A stretch of DNA of 64,000 bases from Hyphomicrobiales bacterium. Lineage in GTDB: Bacteria; Pseudomonadota; Alphaproteobacteria; Rhizobiales; NORP267. Of the stretch, positions 1-10,603 are shown piece by piece; position 1 is the first letter of the stretch; each line of letters starts with the position of its first letter. The stretch is from NCBI GenBank assembly GCA_021775875.1, contig JAJFHA010000024.1:60699-124698 (forward strand). Reading direction: 5' to 3'. The position numbers and the translations under genes were made by a program. Below the pieces are notes generated by a model. The model did no database searches and was not told the origin of the DNA. It was given only the letters and a program-made list of their open reading frames with translations.

Positions 1-2
1 TG

Positions 3-125
3 GGCCTGCCGTTGACGAACGCTTTGATTGAAGCCAATCGGGCACACTTTTCAATCGATAGTACGGCAGGCGAAGGTACGCTGGTTGAAGTTACATTCCC
101 GGTCAACCGGGTGCTGGCTGGGTGA
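3..125 (+). CDS. Sensor histidine kinase, C-terminal end (5' part outside window)
   Basis: Only the last 40 codons are present, open to the left edge. The reading frame begins GLPLTNALIEANRA, which matches the G2 box and following helix of a HATPase_c domain, and continues GEGTLVEVTFP before the stop. This ending is typical of PAS-containing sensor kinases of the PleC/PdhS/DivJ type in Alphaproteobacteria, which phosphorylate response regulators at the inner membrane. Sensor and dimerisation domains cannot be seen, so the signal and partner are unknown. The next gene starts about 120 bases downstream and nothing recognisable lies between. Confidence 0.75.
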   Translation, partial: GLPLTNALIEANRAHFSIDSTAGEGTLVEVTFPVNRVLAG

Positions 126-247
126 TCCCGCAGTAGGCCCTGACAACGAGATTAACTTGCCAAAGGAAGCTCTGGCAAAGGTGAGCCGATATCGGATAAG
201 GTCTGCCAAACAGGGCTTGTAATAGCCAGATTTCGCACGAGGATAAT

Positions 248-736
248 ATGAACGCCGACAATATAGTTTTTCATCATCTGGCAATTGCGCTCCGGCTGGA
301 ATTGACCGCCGTCAATCAATATCTCCTTCATTCACATCTGCTGCGTGATTGGGGTTTTGACAAACTCGCCGATAAAATGCGCGAAGAAATGTCGGAAGAA
401 GCTGGCCACGCAGATCTATTAATCGAGCGGCAATTGTTTTTGAAAAGCATTCCCGATCCATCAAAGCTTGATGAGATAAAGATCGTGACCAGTGTGCGCG
501 AAATGCTTGAGTTAGACCTTGAAAGCGAACACACAGCGCTGAAGGCCTATGTTGAAGCGGCTGCAGATTGCGAAAAGGTCGGAGATTATGTCAGTCGGAA
601 CCTGTTTGTAACGCTGATATCCGATGAAGAGCATCATATTGAATGGCTCGAAAAACAACTCGGCCTGATGAAACATCTTGGTGACGGCATTTATCTGCAA
701 TCACAAATAGGTGCCGCTGGCGGCGAAAGCGGCTAG
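248..736 (+). CDS. bfr: Bacterioferritin
   Basis: The 162-residue product has the usual length and fold signature of bacterioferritin, a 24-subunit cytoplasmic iron-storage cage that oxidises Fe(II) and stores Fe(III). The di-iron ferroxidase ligands are all present at canonical positions: E18, E51, H54, E94, E127 and H130. The residue that normally gives the inter-subunit haem ligand (Met52) is alanine here (EEAGHAD), so this subunit should not ligate haem itself. It may be the non-haem partner of a two-subunit bacterioferritin or a haem-free form. A GAGGA ribosome site precedes the ATG. The next gene is a ferric-iron permease, which fits an iron-related neighbourhood. Confidence 0.93.
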   Translation: MNADNIVFHHLAIALRLELTAVNQYLLHSHLLRDWGFDKLADKMREEMSEEAGHADLLIERQLFLKSIPDPSKLDEIKIVTSVREMLELDLESEHTALKAYVEAAADCEKVGDYVSRNLFVTLISDEEHHIEWLEKQLGLMKHLGDGIYLQSQIGAAGGESG

Positions 737-811
737 GGGTAACGCCTTGCGGATCTTTGTTTATAGCGTTGGTCGGCCTGAGGGATTGTTGCCTTTCCGA
801 CATTTCACGCC

Positions 812-2529
812 ATGAAAACTAATATCGTGAAATCACAAATTGGCGCCGCACCGGCCAGATCGGGGAGCCGACTGTGGCTCTGGCTGGTGGGTGTCATCGT
901 CTTGATAGCGATAGTGCCGATTATCGCCATTCTGGTGATAGCAATCAAATCCGAGAATAATATCTGGCCTCATCTGGTCTCAACCGTGCTACCGCGCGCC
1001 GCTTTCGATACCGCCCTGTTGTTGACAGGCGTTGGCCTGCTAACCCTGATTACTGGCACCAGCACAGCCTGGTTGGTGACCATGTACCGGTTTCCGGGCA
1101 GCCGGATATTTTCCTGGGCGTTACTATTGCCGCTCGCCATGCCCACCTACATCATGGCCTATTGCTATGTTGAATTGCTGGATTTTTCAGGTCCGGTTCA
1201 GGCGGCTCTGCGCGAGTTGACCGGATGGCGGACCAGCAGGGATTATTGGTTTCCTGAAATCCGCTCAACCGGCGGCGCGGTTTTTGTAATCGCCAGCGTT
1301 CTCTATCCATATGTTTACCTGACCGCACGGAGCGCGTTTCTGGCTCAATCGGTCTGTGTGCTCGATGTCAGCAGAACATTGGGGGCGGGGCCATGGAGCA
1401 GTTTTCGCCATGTAGCAATTCCGCTGGCGCGCCCGGCTTTGGTTGCCGGTGTCACCATCGCCTTGATGGAGACGTTGAATGATATCGGTGCGGTTGAGTT
1501 TTTTGGCGTCAGAACCCTGACCGTCACGATCTATACAACCTGGCTCGGGCGTGGGTCGTTATCCGGTGCGGCGCAGCTTGCTTGTGTGTTGCTGGTCATC
1601 ATAATGGTTCTGCTTTGGTTGGAGCGCTGGAGCCGTCGCAACCAGCGGTTCCACCACACTTCAGGTAAATATCATGACCTGCCCGCCAGGCAATTGGGGC
1701 GTTGGCCGGCCCTGGCCGCCAGCCTGTTTTGCGCCGCGCCTATCATGGCCGGGTTTTTTGTGCCCGCGAGTCTGCTTGGTGTTTACGCCTATGCCCGCAT
1801 TGGCACCCCCGATAGCGGGTCTTTTTTGGGACTTGCAGGTAACAGCCTGCTGCTTTCGATGTCTGCGGCGGTGGCTGCAATTCTGGCTGGATTAGTCCTG
1901 GTATATGCACGCCGGTTGGTATCCTGGCGACCGCTTCACGCGCTAACGCGGCTGGCAAGCATTGGCTATGCGGTTCCGGGAACCGTGCTCGCAATCGGTG
2001 TGCTGATCCCGCTTGCCGCTTTGGACAATCTAATCGATGGCTGGATGACCAGCTTCTTTGGTATCTCAACCGGGTTGATTTTGAGTGGCACGATTTTTGC
2101 GCTTGTTCTGACCTATACGATCAGGTTTCTGGCAATTTCCCACGGCGCTATCGAAGCCGGGTTAGGGAAAGTCAGTCCGAACCTGTCGCTCGCTGCGCGC
2201 ACGTTGGGGCGAAGCGCCGGGAGCACATTGCGGGAAATCGACCTGCCAATGATCCGTCCGGCGCTTGTCACGGCGGCCTTGCTGGTTTTTGTCGATTCTA
2301 TGAAAGAGTTACCGGCAACTTTGCTGCTACGCCCGTTCAATTTCGAAACCCTGGCAACCCGGGTCTATACCTATGCCTCGATCGAGCGGTTTGAAGACGC
2401 CGCCCTTCCAGCCCTCACAATCGTCGCAGTCGGACTGGTCCCGGTCATTATCCTGAGCGCCACCATCCGGCTTGCTTTTCGCAAGGATCGTATCCAGCCG
2501 ACATCAACAGCGCCCACGCTCTCCGCGCA

Positions 2530-2536
<7 letters not shown>
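812..2536 (+). CDS. Ferric iron ABC transporter permease, fused two-domain type (FbpB/SfuB-like)
   Basis: The 574-residue integral membrane protein carries two permease repeats in one chain, as in FbpB/HitB/SfuB of Fe(III) importers. EAA-type cytoplasmic loops lie near residues 185-215 (RTLGAGPWSSFRHVAIPLA) and 460-490 (RTLGRSAGSTLREIDLP); about twelve hydrophobic segments are seen. It would form the inner-membrane channel for iron delivered by a periplasmic binding protein. Neither the binding protein nor the ATPase is adjacent; the only iron-related neighbour is bacterioferritin upstream. Its stop overlaps by seven bases the end of the convergent acetoacetyl-CoA synthetase gene. Iron specificity is inferred from family resemblance; thiamine or other FbpB-like substrates remain possible. 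Confidence 0.85.
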
Positions 2537-4482
<1,946 letters not shown>

Positions 4483-4503
4483 GATTTCCGGGTCTCCTTC
4501 ATT

Positions 4504-4524
4504 CACAGATCAATTTGATCTGTG
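4504..4524. promoter_or_regulatory. 21-bp perfect palindrome upstream of acetoacetyl-CoA synthetase
   Basis: Ten-base arms CACAGATCAA and TTGATCTGTG flank a single central T. The site ends about 20 bases from the chosen start of the acetoacetyl-CoA synthetase gene and includes the space just before its ribosome site. Symmetry, length and position fit a dimeric repressor operator (for example TetR or GntR family), but no regulator gene is adjacent. Confidence 0.6.
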
Positions 4525-4530
4525 GTTTGT

Positions 4531-4581
4531 ATTTGTGGTGGCAAATGGTACTTGTTGTGGAGGCAACATTTTGCCACAAAT
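4531..4581. promoter_or_regulatory. Oppositely oriented ATTTGTGG / GCAAA boxes in the divergent promoter region
   Basis: On the plus strand 4531-4546 reads ATTTG, six bases, CAAAT. On the minus strand 4581-4568 reads ATTTGTGGCAAAAT, so the two boxes share ATTTGTGG and GCAAA in inverted orientation. They lie between the acetoacetyl-CoA synthetase and AsmA genes. They could be activator or repressor sites, or chance in AT-rich DNA. Confidence 0.3.
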
Positions 4582-4663
4582 ATAAATGGTTTGTCACACG
4601 ATTTAACGGGCCAATCACGCTACCGTTGCATACATACAGATTTACGGGGACTTGTCGGGTTAT

Positions 4664-6679
4664 ATGAGAAAACTTTTCGGGTTCCTTTTGTTTTTGGTTG
4701 TCGCTGCCGGTTTGCTAATCGCATTGCTACCCTATTTTCTGTCGACTGATATTTTACGCACCAAAGTAGCAGAGCAATTGTCAGCCTGGACCGGTCGCGA
4801 GGTTCGTCTTGCAGGGGCTGCCTCATTGACGGTGTTTCCGAATGTTTCTGTGGACATTTCAGATATTTCAATCGCCAACGGGCCCGGGTTTGGCGACGAA
4901 CCGATGATTGCCATGGACGCTTTGCGTGTCCGGGTTCAATTGATGCCGCTTTTGACAGGCGATATCCGCGTCGACAGGTTCGAGTTGATCCGGCCAAGGA
5001 TTGATCTTGTTGTTGATGCAGACGGCAACGGCAATTGGGAATTGCCACAAGGCCCGGAGATTACATCTGGTGGCGATGAGCCCGCAGCAGGTAACGGCGA
5101 AAGTGCCCCATCGGTAAAACTCGGATTGTTGTTGATCGAAGACGGAATTTTGCGTTACCGCAATTTGCAAACCGGCGCGGCGGAGGAAATTACAGCACTC
5201 GGCGCCAGCCTGAATTGGCCTGACCAGAATTCTGTGTTGGAAAGCTCCGGCTCCCTGGTCTGGAAAGGCGAAGTGATCAGGTATCAGGCAAATCTTGATG
5301 ATCCCGCATCGTTTTTCAATATGGGCTCTTCGCAAGCAACCCTTGCCATTGTATCAAGCCCGGCCCGGGTTACTGTTACCGGCCTCGCCAGCATGACAGC
5401 TGACCTGGCTGTGAATGGTGGTCTTAATCTTGAAATCCCGTCCTTGCGTGGGCTTGCACGCTGGCTCGGAAGTGACATGCCGTCCGGCTCCGGGCTCGGT
5501 CAATTGACAATCCAGTCGAACATCATTGCGGGGGGGCATAAAATTGCGCTCACTGAAGCCCAGATAGAACTTGACGGGAATTCCGCTGAAGGCGCGGTCA
5601 CAATCGTTAGCAACACCGACAAATTATATTTACAGGCAACCCTGGCGCTGTCTGATCTGGATTTAAATCCCTATTTCATGACCTCAGCCCCTGTTGAATC
5701 TGGCGCGAGTGGTACAGCGCCCGTCGCGAGCCATGGGTGGAGTAATGAACCCTTTGGCCTAGATGGGCTGGGCGTCATGGATGCAGATATCCGCTTGTCG
5801 GCCAGCAATATTGATTTGGGTGAATATGATCTTGGCGCCGGTGCAGTTTCGATTGCATTGCAAGACTCCAGGCTCGTGCTGGAAATTGCTGAAGTGAACG
5901 CCTATAGCGGTCAGTTAAGTGGAAACATTGTTATTAATGCGCGTGGTGATCGCCCGTCCATGACAGCAAAAATTAATTCCAGCGAAATCGCCATCGGGCC
6001 TTTGCTCAATGATATTGCCGATAATGGCCGGCTGGTTGGTGTGACCAATATGGTACTGGATTTGGCCTCATCCGGCATCAGTTTGCGCGATGTGGTTGGT
6101 AATCTTAGCGGTGCCGGTCAGATACAGGTCACTGACGGTGAAATTGTTGGCATCAATATAGCATCTGCCCTGAACGGGTTACAGCGCGGAGATATTTCCA
6201 CACTGATGATTGGTAATAATGGCCGCACACAGTTTGATTTTCTGGAAGCTTCTTTCACGATTGCGGCCGGGGTTGCTACAAACAACGACCTGATGACCCG
6301 CGGACCGGCTTTTTCCGCGCTTGGTTCGGGGACCGTAAATATTCCCCAGGAGACACTTGATTACAAAGTCCGTGCTAGCCTGCTGGACCAGACCCGACCG
6401 GAAGAGGGGGAGCCCGGCGCACCACTATTTGAAGTTCCGATGTCTATTCGCGGGTCATGGGCTGCGCCACGTATCCGACCTGACCTGACAGGTTTGATAC
6501 AGGGCAATGAGCGGGTGCAAGAAGTTGTTCAAGGTGTTGGTGACGCACTTCGCGAAGGCAATCTTGATGGTGCCCGAGATGCGATTGAAGGAGCCATCGA
6601 AGGTGGTGAGGGTGAAGTGCGATCGCTCCTGGATAACTTTCTAAATCGTAGCCAGGCAGAGCAGCCGCCACAGAATTAG
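4664..6679 (+). CDS. AsmA family protein
   Basis: A 671-residue protein with one N-terminal membrane anchor (KLFGFLLFLVVAAGLLIALLP) followed by a long, largely beta-type periplasmic region, as in AsmA/TamB-like bridging proteins proposed to move phospholipids toward the outer membrane. The anchor leads into the family-typical segment around GREVRLAGAASLTVFPNVSVDISDISI, and the C-terminal half contains the AsmA domain with repeated INIPQETLDYKVRASL-like strands. The upstream in-frame TTG at 4652 touches GGGGA without spacing, so the ATG at 4664 is preferred. The gene is divergent from acetoacetyl-CoA synthetase and stands alone. Confidence 0.85.
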   Translation: MRKLFGFLLFLVVAAGLLIALLPYFLSTDILRTKVAEQLSAWTGREVRLAGAASLTVFPNVSVDISDISIANGPGFGDEPMIAMDALRVRVQLMPLLTGDIRVDRFELIRPRIDLVVDADGNGNWELPQGPEITSGGDEPAAGNGESAPSVKLGLLLIEDGILRYRNLQTGAAEEITALGASLNWPDQNSVLESSGSLVWKGEVIRYQANLDDPASFFNMGSSQATLAIVSSPARVTVTGLASMTADLAVNGGLNLEIPSLRGLARWLGSDMPSGSGLGQLTIQSNIIAGGHKIALTEAQIELDGNSAEGAVTIVSNTDKLYLQATLALSDLDLNPYFMTSAPVESGASGTAPVASHGWSNEPFGLDGLGVMDADIRLSASNIDLGEYDLGAGAVSIALQDSRLVLEIAEVNAYSGQLSGNIVINARGDRPSMTAKINSSEIAIGPLLNDIADNGRLVGVTNMVLDLASSGISLRDVVGNLSGAGQIQVTDGEIVGINIASALNGLQRGDISTLMIGNNGRTQFDFLEASFTIAAGVATNNDLMTRGPAFSALGSGTVNIPQETLDYKVRASLLDQTRPEEGEPGAPLFEVPMSIRGSWAAPRIRPDLTGLIQGNERVQEVVQGVGDALREGNLDGARDAIEGAIEGGEGEVRSLLDNFLNRSQAEQPPQN

Positions 6680-6807
6680 TTTAGGTATTCAAAACAATCA
6701 GAAATTTTATCCATGTGGATAAGATTGGGCACTTGTTGGAATATATTTCGCTGAACCCCAGTAAAGCGACAGAATATTCGCATTTTCCGACCATTTTTGT
6801 GCCGTAA

Positions 6808-6833
6808 ACCGAGATGAATTCACATGTCTCGGT
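6808..6833. other. Inverted repeat in the 276-bp gap before the ABC operon
   Basis: ACCGAGA and TCTCGGT are separated by 12 bases. No T-run follows, so it is not a standard terminator. It lies about 120 bases before the ABC ATPase start and could be an operator or leader hairpin of that operon. Nothing else recognisable was found between 6680 and 6955. Confidence 0.25.
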
Positions 6834-6955
6834 GAGGCGATCAGCAACGTTAATCAGTCTGGTCAGAATATTTGCAATCTGCTGTGGGTTGTGCAAACCT
6901 TATCTTCAAGGCGCAAAGCCAGGTATTAATTCAAGGGTAGAGTGGGCGTTATTAT

Positions 6956-8062
6956 ATGTCTGACAAGGCGATCGAGGGGCAGCCGTTTGTTCGGTTTGAC
7001 AAAGTCCAGAAAAGTTATGATGGCGAAATCCTCGTCGTAAAAAATCTTAATCTAGATATTCCGCAAGGTGAATTCGTGACTATGCTTGGGCCTTCTGGTT
7101 CTGGCAAGACGACGTGCCTGATGATGCTGGCAGGTTTCGAGCCTGCGACCCATGGCGAGATTTTTCTTGGCGGCCAGCCGATTAATAATGTACCGCCCCA
7201 TAAGCGCGGCATCGGCATGGTGTTCCAGAATTATGCCCTGTTCCCCCATATGTCTGTGGGGGAAAACCTTGCCTTCCCGCTTGAAGTTCGCGGTATGAGC
7301 AAGGATGAATGCGCCACCAAAGTCCAGCGGGCGCTGGATATGGTAGAGCTTGGTGCCTTTAGCAACAGAATGCCTGCGCAATTGTCTGGCGGACAGCAAC
7401 AGCGTGTGGCGGTTGCTCGTGCATTGGTTTTTGAACCTGAGCTTATTTTGATGGATGAGCCGCTTGGCGCTCTCGACAAGCAACTGCGCGAGCAGATGCA
7501 GTATGAGATCAAGCACATCCATGAAAACCTGGGCGTGACCGTCGTTTACGTAACCCATGATCAGTCAGAAGCGTTGACAATGTCGGACCGGATCGCGGTG
7601 TTCAATGATGGTGTTGTCCAGCAGCTTTCCTCGCCATCCGATCTTTATGAGCGTCCGGACAATTCGTTCGTCGCCCAATTTATTGGCGAGAATAATCGTT
7701 TTGATGGAAAGGTTACGTCAGTAAGCAGGGGTAACTGCAAGGTGAAACTGGATTCTGGTGAAACCGTCGAGGCTGCGGCTATAAATGTCGGTGGCAAAGG
7801 CGAACGGACAACCTTGTCGTTGCGCCCGGAACGTATTGAAATCAATCCTAAGTCCAAGGCAGGCCGTAATGTTATTAAAGGCAAGATCGAAGAGGCGATC
7901 TATCTCGGCGACCATATCAGGACCCGAATGACCGCCGGCGGCAGCAGTGATTTTATTGTAAAAGTTCCGAATACGGCCGGTCACACGCCGTTGGAAGAAG
8001 GTAAGACCGTGAACATTGCGTGGCTTACTGAGGACTGTCGGGCCCTCGACCCGATCGTATGA
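6956..8062 (+). CDS. ABC transporter ATPase, spermidine/putrescine type (PotA-like)
   Basis: A 368-residue ATPase that would energise the importer encoded by the next three genes. Walker A GPSGSGKT is at residues 45-52, the Q-loop Q91, the signature LSGGQ at 143-147, Walker B LILMDE at 163-168 and the H-loop in VVYVTHDQ. Residues from about 245 onward form a TOBE-type domain, the usual regulatory or substrate-related tail in PotA/PotG. Gene order ATPase, binding protein, permease, permease is typical for polyamine-type importers. The exact substrate (spermidine, putrescine or a related amine) cannot be fixed from sequence. Confidence 0.9.
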   Translation: MSDKAIEGQPFVRFDKVQKSYDGEILVVKNLNLDIPQGEFVTMLGPSGSGKTTCLMMLAGFEPATHGEIFLGGQPINNVPPHKRGIGMVFQNYALFPHMSVGENLAFPLEVRGMSKDECATKVQRALDMVELGAFSNRMPAQLSGGQQQRVAVARALVFEPELILMDEPLGALDKQLREQMQYEIKHIHENLGVTVVYVTHDQSEALTMSDRIAVFNDGVVQQLSSPSDLYERPDNSFVAQFIGENNRFDGKVTSVSRGNCKVKLDSGETVEAAAINVGGKGERTTLSLRPERIEINPKSKAGRNVIKGKIEEAIYLGDHIRTRMTAGGSSDFIVKVPNTAGHTPLEEGKTVNIAWLTEDCRALDPIV

Positions 8063-8126
8063 TTGGACAAGTCTGGCAATCGTAAATTGGCGCGGCTGTT
8101 GCGGCGCTGTAATAGGGAGAAGTAGT

Positions 8127-9221
8127 ATGAAATTTCGTTCAATGACCAGTGCAGCAGCCATTCTTGGCCTTGCTGTTGGTCTGGCTTACAGCCCGGCAGT
8201 TGCTGCAGATTCAGTAACTGTCGTGTCATGGGGGGGTGCTTACACCAACAGCCAGGTCAAGGCTTATCACGAGCCTTTTACTGCCCAGACGGGCATCACA
8301 ATCAATTCTGCCGACTATTCCGGTGGTCTTGCTGAAATCAAGGCGCAGGTGGAAGCCGGCAATGTCACTTGGGACGTTGTTGATGTAGAGCTTTCCGATG
8401 CGGTTCGCGGTTGCGACGAAGGCCTTTTGGAGCCAATTGATGCTTCCATTTTGCCGGACGCACCTGATGGAACGTCAGCCATGGATGATTTCATCCCGGG
8501 CTCAATCATCGAATGCGCAGTTGGCAGCATCGTTTGGTCGACAATCTACGCGTATGATTCCACCGTGTTCCCGGAGAATGCTCCGACCACAATGGAAGAT
8601 TTCTTTAACCTTGCTGACTTTCCTGGCAAGCGCGGCATGCGCAAAGGCCCGAAATCCAATCTCGAAATGGCTCTGATGGCTGACGGCGTTGCCGTGGAAG
8701 ATGTCTATGAAGTGCTCGGCACACCTGAAGGTGTTGATCGTGCATTCGCCAAGCTTGATACCATCAAGGACGAAGTTGTCTGGTGGGAAGCTGGTGCGCA
8801 GCCACCACAACTGCTTGCTGATGGTGAAGTTGCTCTGACAACTGCTTATAATGGCCGTATCTTTAATGCCTTCGCAACCGAAGACAAGCCATTCGTAATC
8901 GTTTGGGACGGACAGGTCTTTGATCTTGACTTGTTTGTAATCCCGAAAGGTTCCGCAAACGTCGATGCTGCTCTTGAGTTCATCGCATTTGCGACAGGCA
9001 CCCAGCCTTTGGCTGATCAGGCGGCGTATATTTCGTACGGTCCTGTCCGTCTGTCCTCAAGCCCTCTTGTCGGTGATCATGCAGTAGCCGGAATTCCGAT
9101 GGCTCCGCATATGCCGACAGCGCCTGAAAACTTCCAGCGCGCAGTCCAGAACGACTTTGAATTCTGGGCTGACAATCAGGACCAGTTGAACGAACGTTTC
9201 AACGCTTGGTTGGCTAACTAA
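8127..9221 (+). CDS. Periplasmic substrate-binding protein, PotD-like
   Basis: The 364-residue precursor begins MKFRSMTSAAAILGLAVGLA and has a Sec signal peptide ending AVAA before DSVTVVSWGG, a strand typical of type II periplasmic binding proteins of the PotD/PotF group. I chose ATG 8127 because AGGGAGA precedes it; the frame is open 37 codons further upstream but that stretch lies inside the ATPase gene. It should capture the substrate in the periplasm and deliver it to the two downstream permeases. A very stable hairpin lies just after its stop. Confidence 0.88.
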   Translation: MKFRSMTSAAAILGLAVGLAYSPAVAADSVTVVSWGGAYTNSQVKAYHEPFTAQTGITINSADYSGGLAEIKAQVEAGNVTWDVVDVELSDAVRGCDEGLLEPIDASILPDAPDGTSAMDDFIPGSIIECAVGSIVWSTIYAYDSTVFPENAPTTMEDFFNLADFPGKRGMRKGPKSNLEMALMADGVAVEDVYEVLGTPEGVDRAFAKLDTIKDEVVWWEAGAQPPQLLADGEVALTTAYNGRIFNAFATEDKPFVIVWDGQVFDLDLFVIPKGSANVDAALEFIAFATGTQPLADQAAYISYGPVRLSSSPLVGDHAVAGIPMAPHMPTAPENFQRAVQNDFEFWADNQDQLNERFNAWLAN

Positions 9222-9235
9222 TCCGGACCACAATA

Positions 9236-9261
9236 CGGGAGTGGGGATTTCCCCACTCCCG
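9236..9261 (+). terminator. Strong hairpin between binding-protein and permease genes
   Basis: Perfect 12-bp arms CGGGAGTGGGGA and TCCCCACTCCCG enclose TT, 15 bases after the binding-protein stop. The downstream sequence has a TTTTTT run 11 bases later (ACGTTTCAAATTTTTT) rather than directly at the stem. It probably acts as a partial terminator or as a 3' end stabiliser that gives more binding protein than permease. Confidence 0.65.
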
Positions 9262-9317
9262 ACGTTTCAAATTTTTTGCACGATTTCGCATCCAGTAACC
9301 GGGCTATTGGGACAGTT

Positions 9318-10583
9318 ATGACCGATACAACAATTCAACCATCCGACGTCGTCGAAACCGATGATGGTATTTCTCTCAAGGTCAAACTGGCGCGCGCAAC
9401 CCGGCGCAACAAGTTGCGGGCGCTCGCATTGGTTGCTCCTCTCGGAATATTTTTGATTATTGGGTTTCTCTGGCCGATCGGCGCGATGCTCCTCCGCAGT
9501 GTCCACGCACCTGATTTTGGCGAAATCATGCACCGCACGGCGGTCGTGATTGAAGCCTGGGATGGCGAGGGGATTCCGGACGAACATGTTTTTGCTGCCC
9601 TCGTCGAAGATCTTACCCAGGCAAAAGAAGAGAAAACCATTGGTCGTGCCGCGACGCGGTTTAATTTTTCCATGCCGGGCACACGTAGTGTATTCACACG
9701 CACTGGTCGCAAGATAAATTCGATTGAAGAAGGCCCCTACACCGAGGCCATGATTGAGATTAACGAAGCGTGGGGCGGGCACGAGTTTTGGTTGAACTTT
9801 CAGCGATTGGTCGAGCCGTATACAGCACGATTCTATCTGAATTCGGTTGATTATCGGATTGGCGACGAAAACGAAATCGCGGTCCAGCCCGAAGAGCGCC
9901 AAATCTATGTGAAGCTTTTTGTTCGAACGCTTATCATGAGCCTGATTATTACCACGCTCTGTATTATACTCGGGTATCCCATATCGTATCTGCTTGCGAC
10001 CTTGCCGCTACGCTATTCTAACCTGCTGATGATCCTAGTTCTTCTACCGTTCTGGACATCATTGTTGGTGCGAACAACGTCCTGGATAACGTTGCTGCAA
10101 AAAGAGGGCGTGCTCAACGATATAGTTGTGGGTATAGGTCTTGTTGCCGACGAAAACCGACTTCAGATGATGTTCAACGCGACAGGTACCGTGATTGCTA
10201 TGGTCCATATTTTGCTCCCGTTCCTGGTTCTGCCGCTATTCTCGGTGATGAAGACAATTCCACCGAGTTACATGCGCGCAGCCCGGTCGATGGGAGCGAC
10301 TCAGTTTACGGCATTCCGTCGGGTATATATTCCACAGACGCTTCCGGGCGTTGGTGCCGGATCGATCCTGGTTTTTATCCTTTCGATCGGCTTTTACATT
10401 ACGCCAGCGCTTGTTGGCGGGCAATCCGGGCAATTGATCTCAAACATCATCGCCTACCATATGCAGAGATCACTAAACTGGGGTTTGGCCGCTGCATTGG
10501 CGACGATCCTTCTGATCGGCGTGTTATTGCTCTATTGGCTCTACAATAAAATTGTCGGCGTCGACAATATGAAATTCGGCTAA
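9318..10583 (+). CDS. ABC transporter permease, PotB-like with a large periplasmic insertion
   Basis: A 421-residue inner-membrane permease. The first membrane helix (ALALVAPLGIFLIIGFLWPIG) is followed by about 140 mostly polar residues before the second helix. In typical PotB proteins (about 280-290 residues) this loop is short. The C-terminal two thirds is a normal BPD_transp_1 domain with the EAA-like loop AARSMGATQFTAFRRVYIPQ. The upstream TTG at 9276 is possible, but ATG 9318 fits better. It should form the channel with the next gene's product. The inserted domain may contact the binding protein or substrate, which is inference. Confidence 0.87.
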   Translation: MTDTTIQPSDVVETDDGISLKVKLARATRRNKLRALALVAPLGIFLIIGFLWPIGAMLLRSVHAPDFGEIMHRTAVVIEAWDGEGIPDEHVFAALVEDLTQAKEEKTIGRAATRFNFSMPGTRSVFTRTGRKINSIEEGPYTEAMIEINEAWGGHEFWLNFQRLVEPYTARFYLNSVDYRIGDENEIAVQPEERQIYVKLFVRTLIMSLIITTLCIILGYPISYLLATLPLRYSNLLMILVLLPFWTSLLVRTTSWITLLQKEGVLNDIVVGIGLVADENRLQMMFNATGTVIAMVHILLPFLVLPLFSVMKTIPPSYMRAARSMGATQFTAFRRVYIPQTLPGVGAGSILVFILSIGFYITPALVGGQSGQLISNIIAYHMQRSLNWGLAAALATILLIGVLLLYWLYNKIVGVDNMKFG

Positions 10584-10603
10584 AGATTGGGAGGCTGAAG
10601 CCT

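Noticed and set aside
4620..5048. 142-codon minus-strand open frame opposite the AsmA gene start
   Set aside because: It overlaps the signal-anchor region of AsmA, and its sequence is low in hydrophobic pattern and lacks motifs.
6681..6896. 71-codon minus-strand open frame in an intergenic gap
   Set aside because: No ribosome site or recognisable motif; AT-rich spacer sequence is a better explanation.
9267..9902. 211-codon minus-strand open frame at the start of the PotB-like gene
   Set aside because: I checked it because the PotB insertion is unusual, but the plus-strand frame continues in phase into the permease core and the minus-strand product has no signature.
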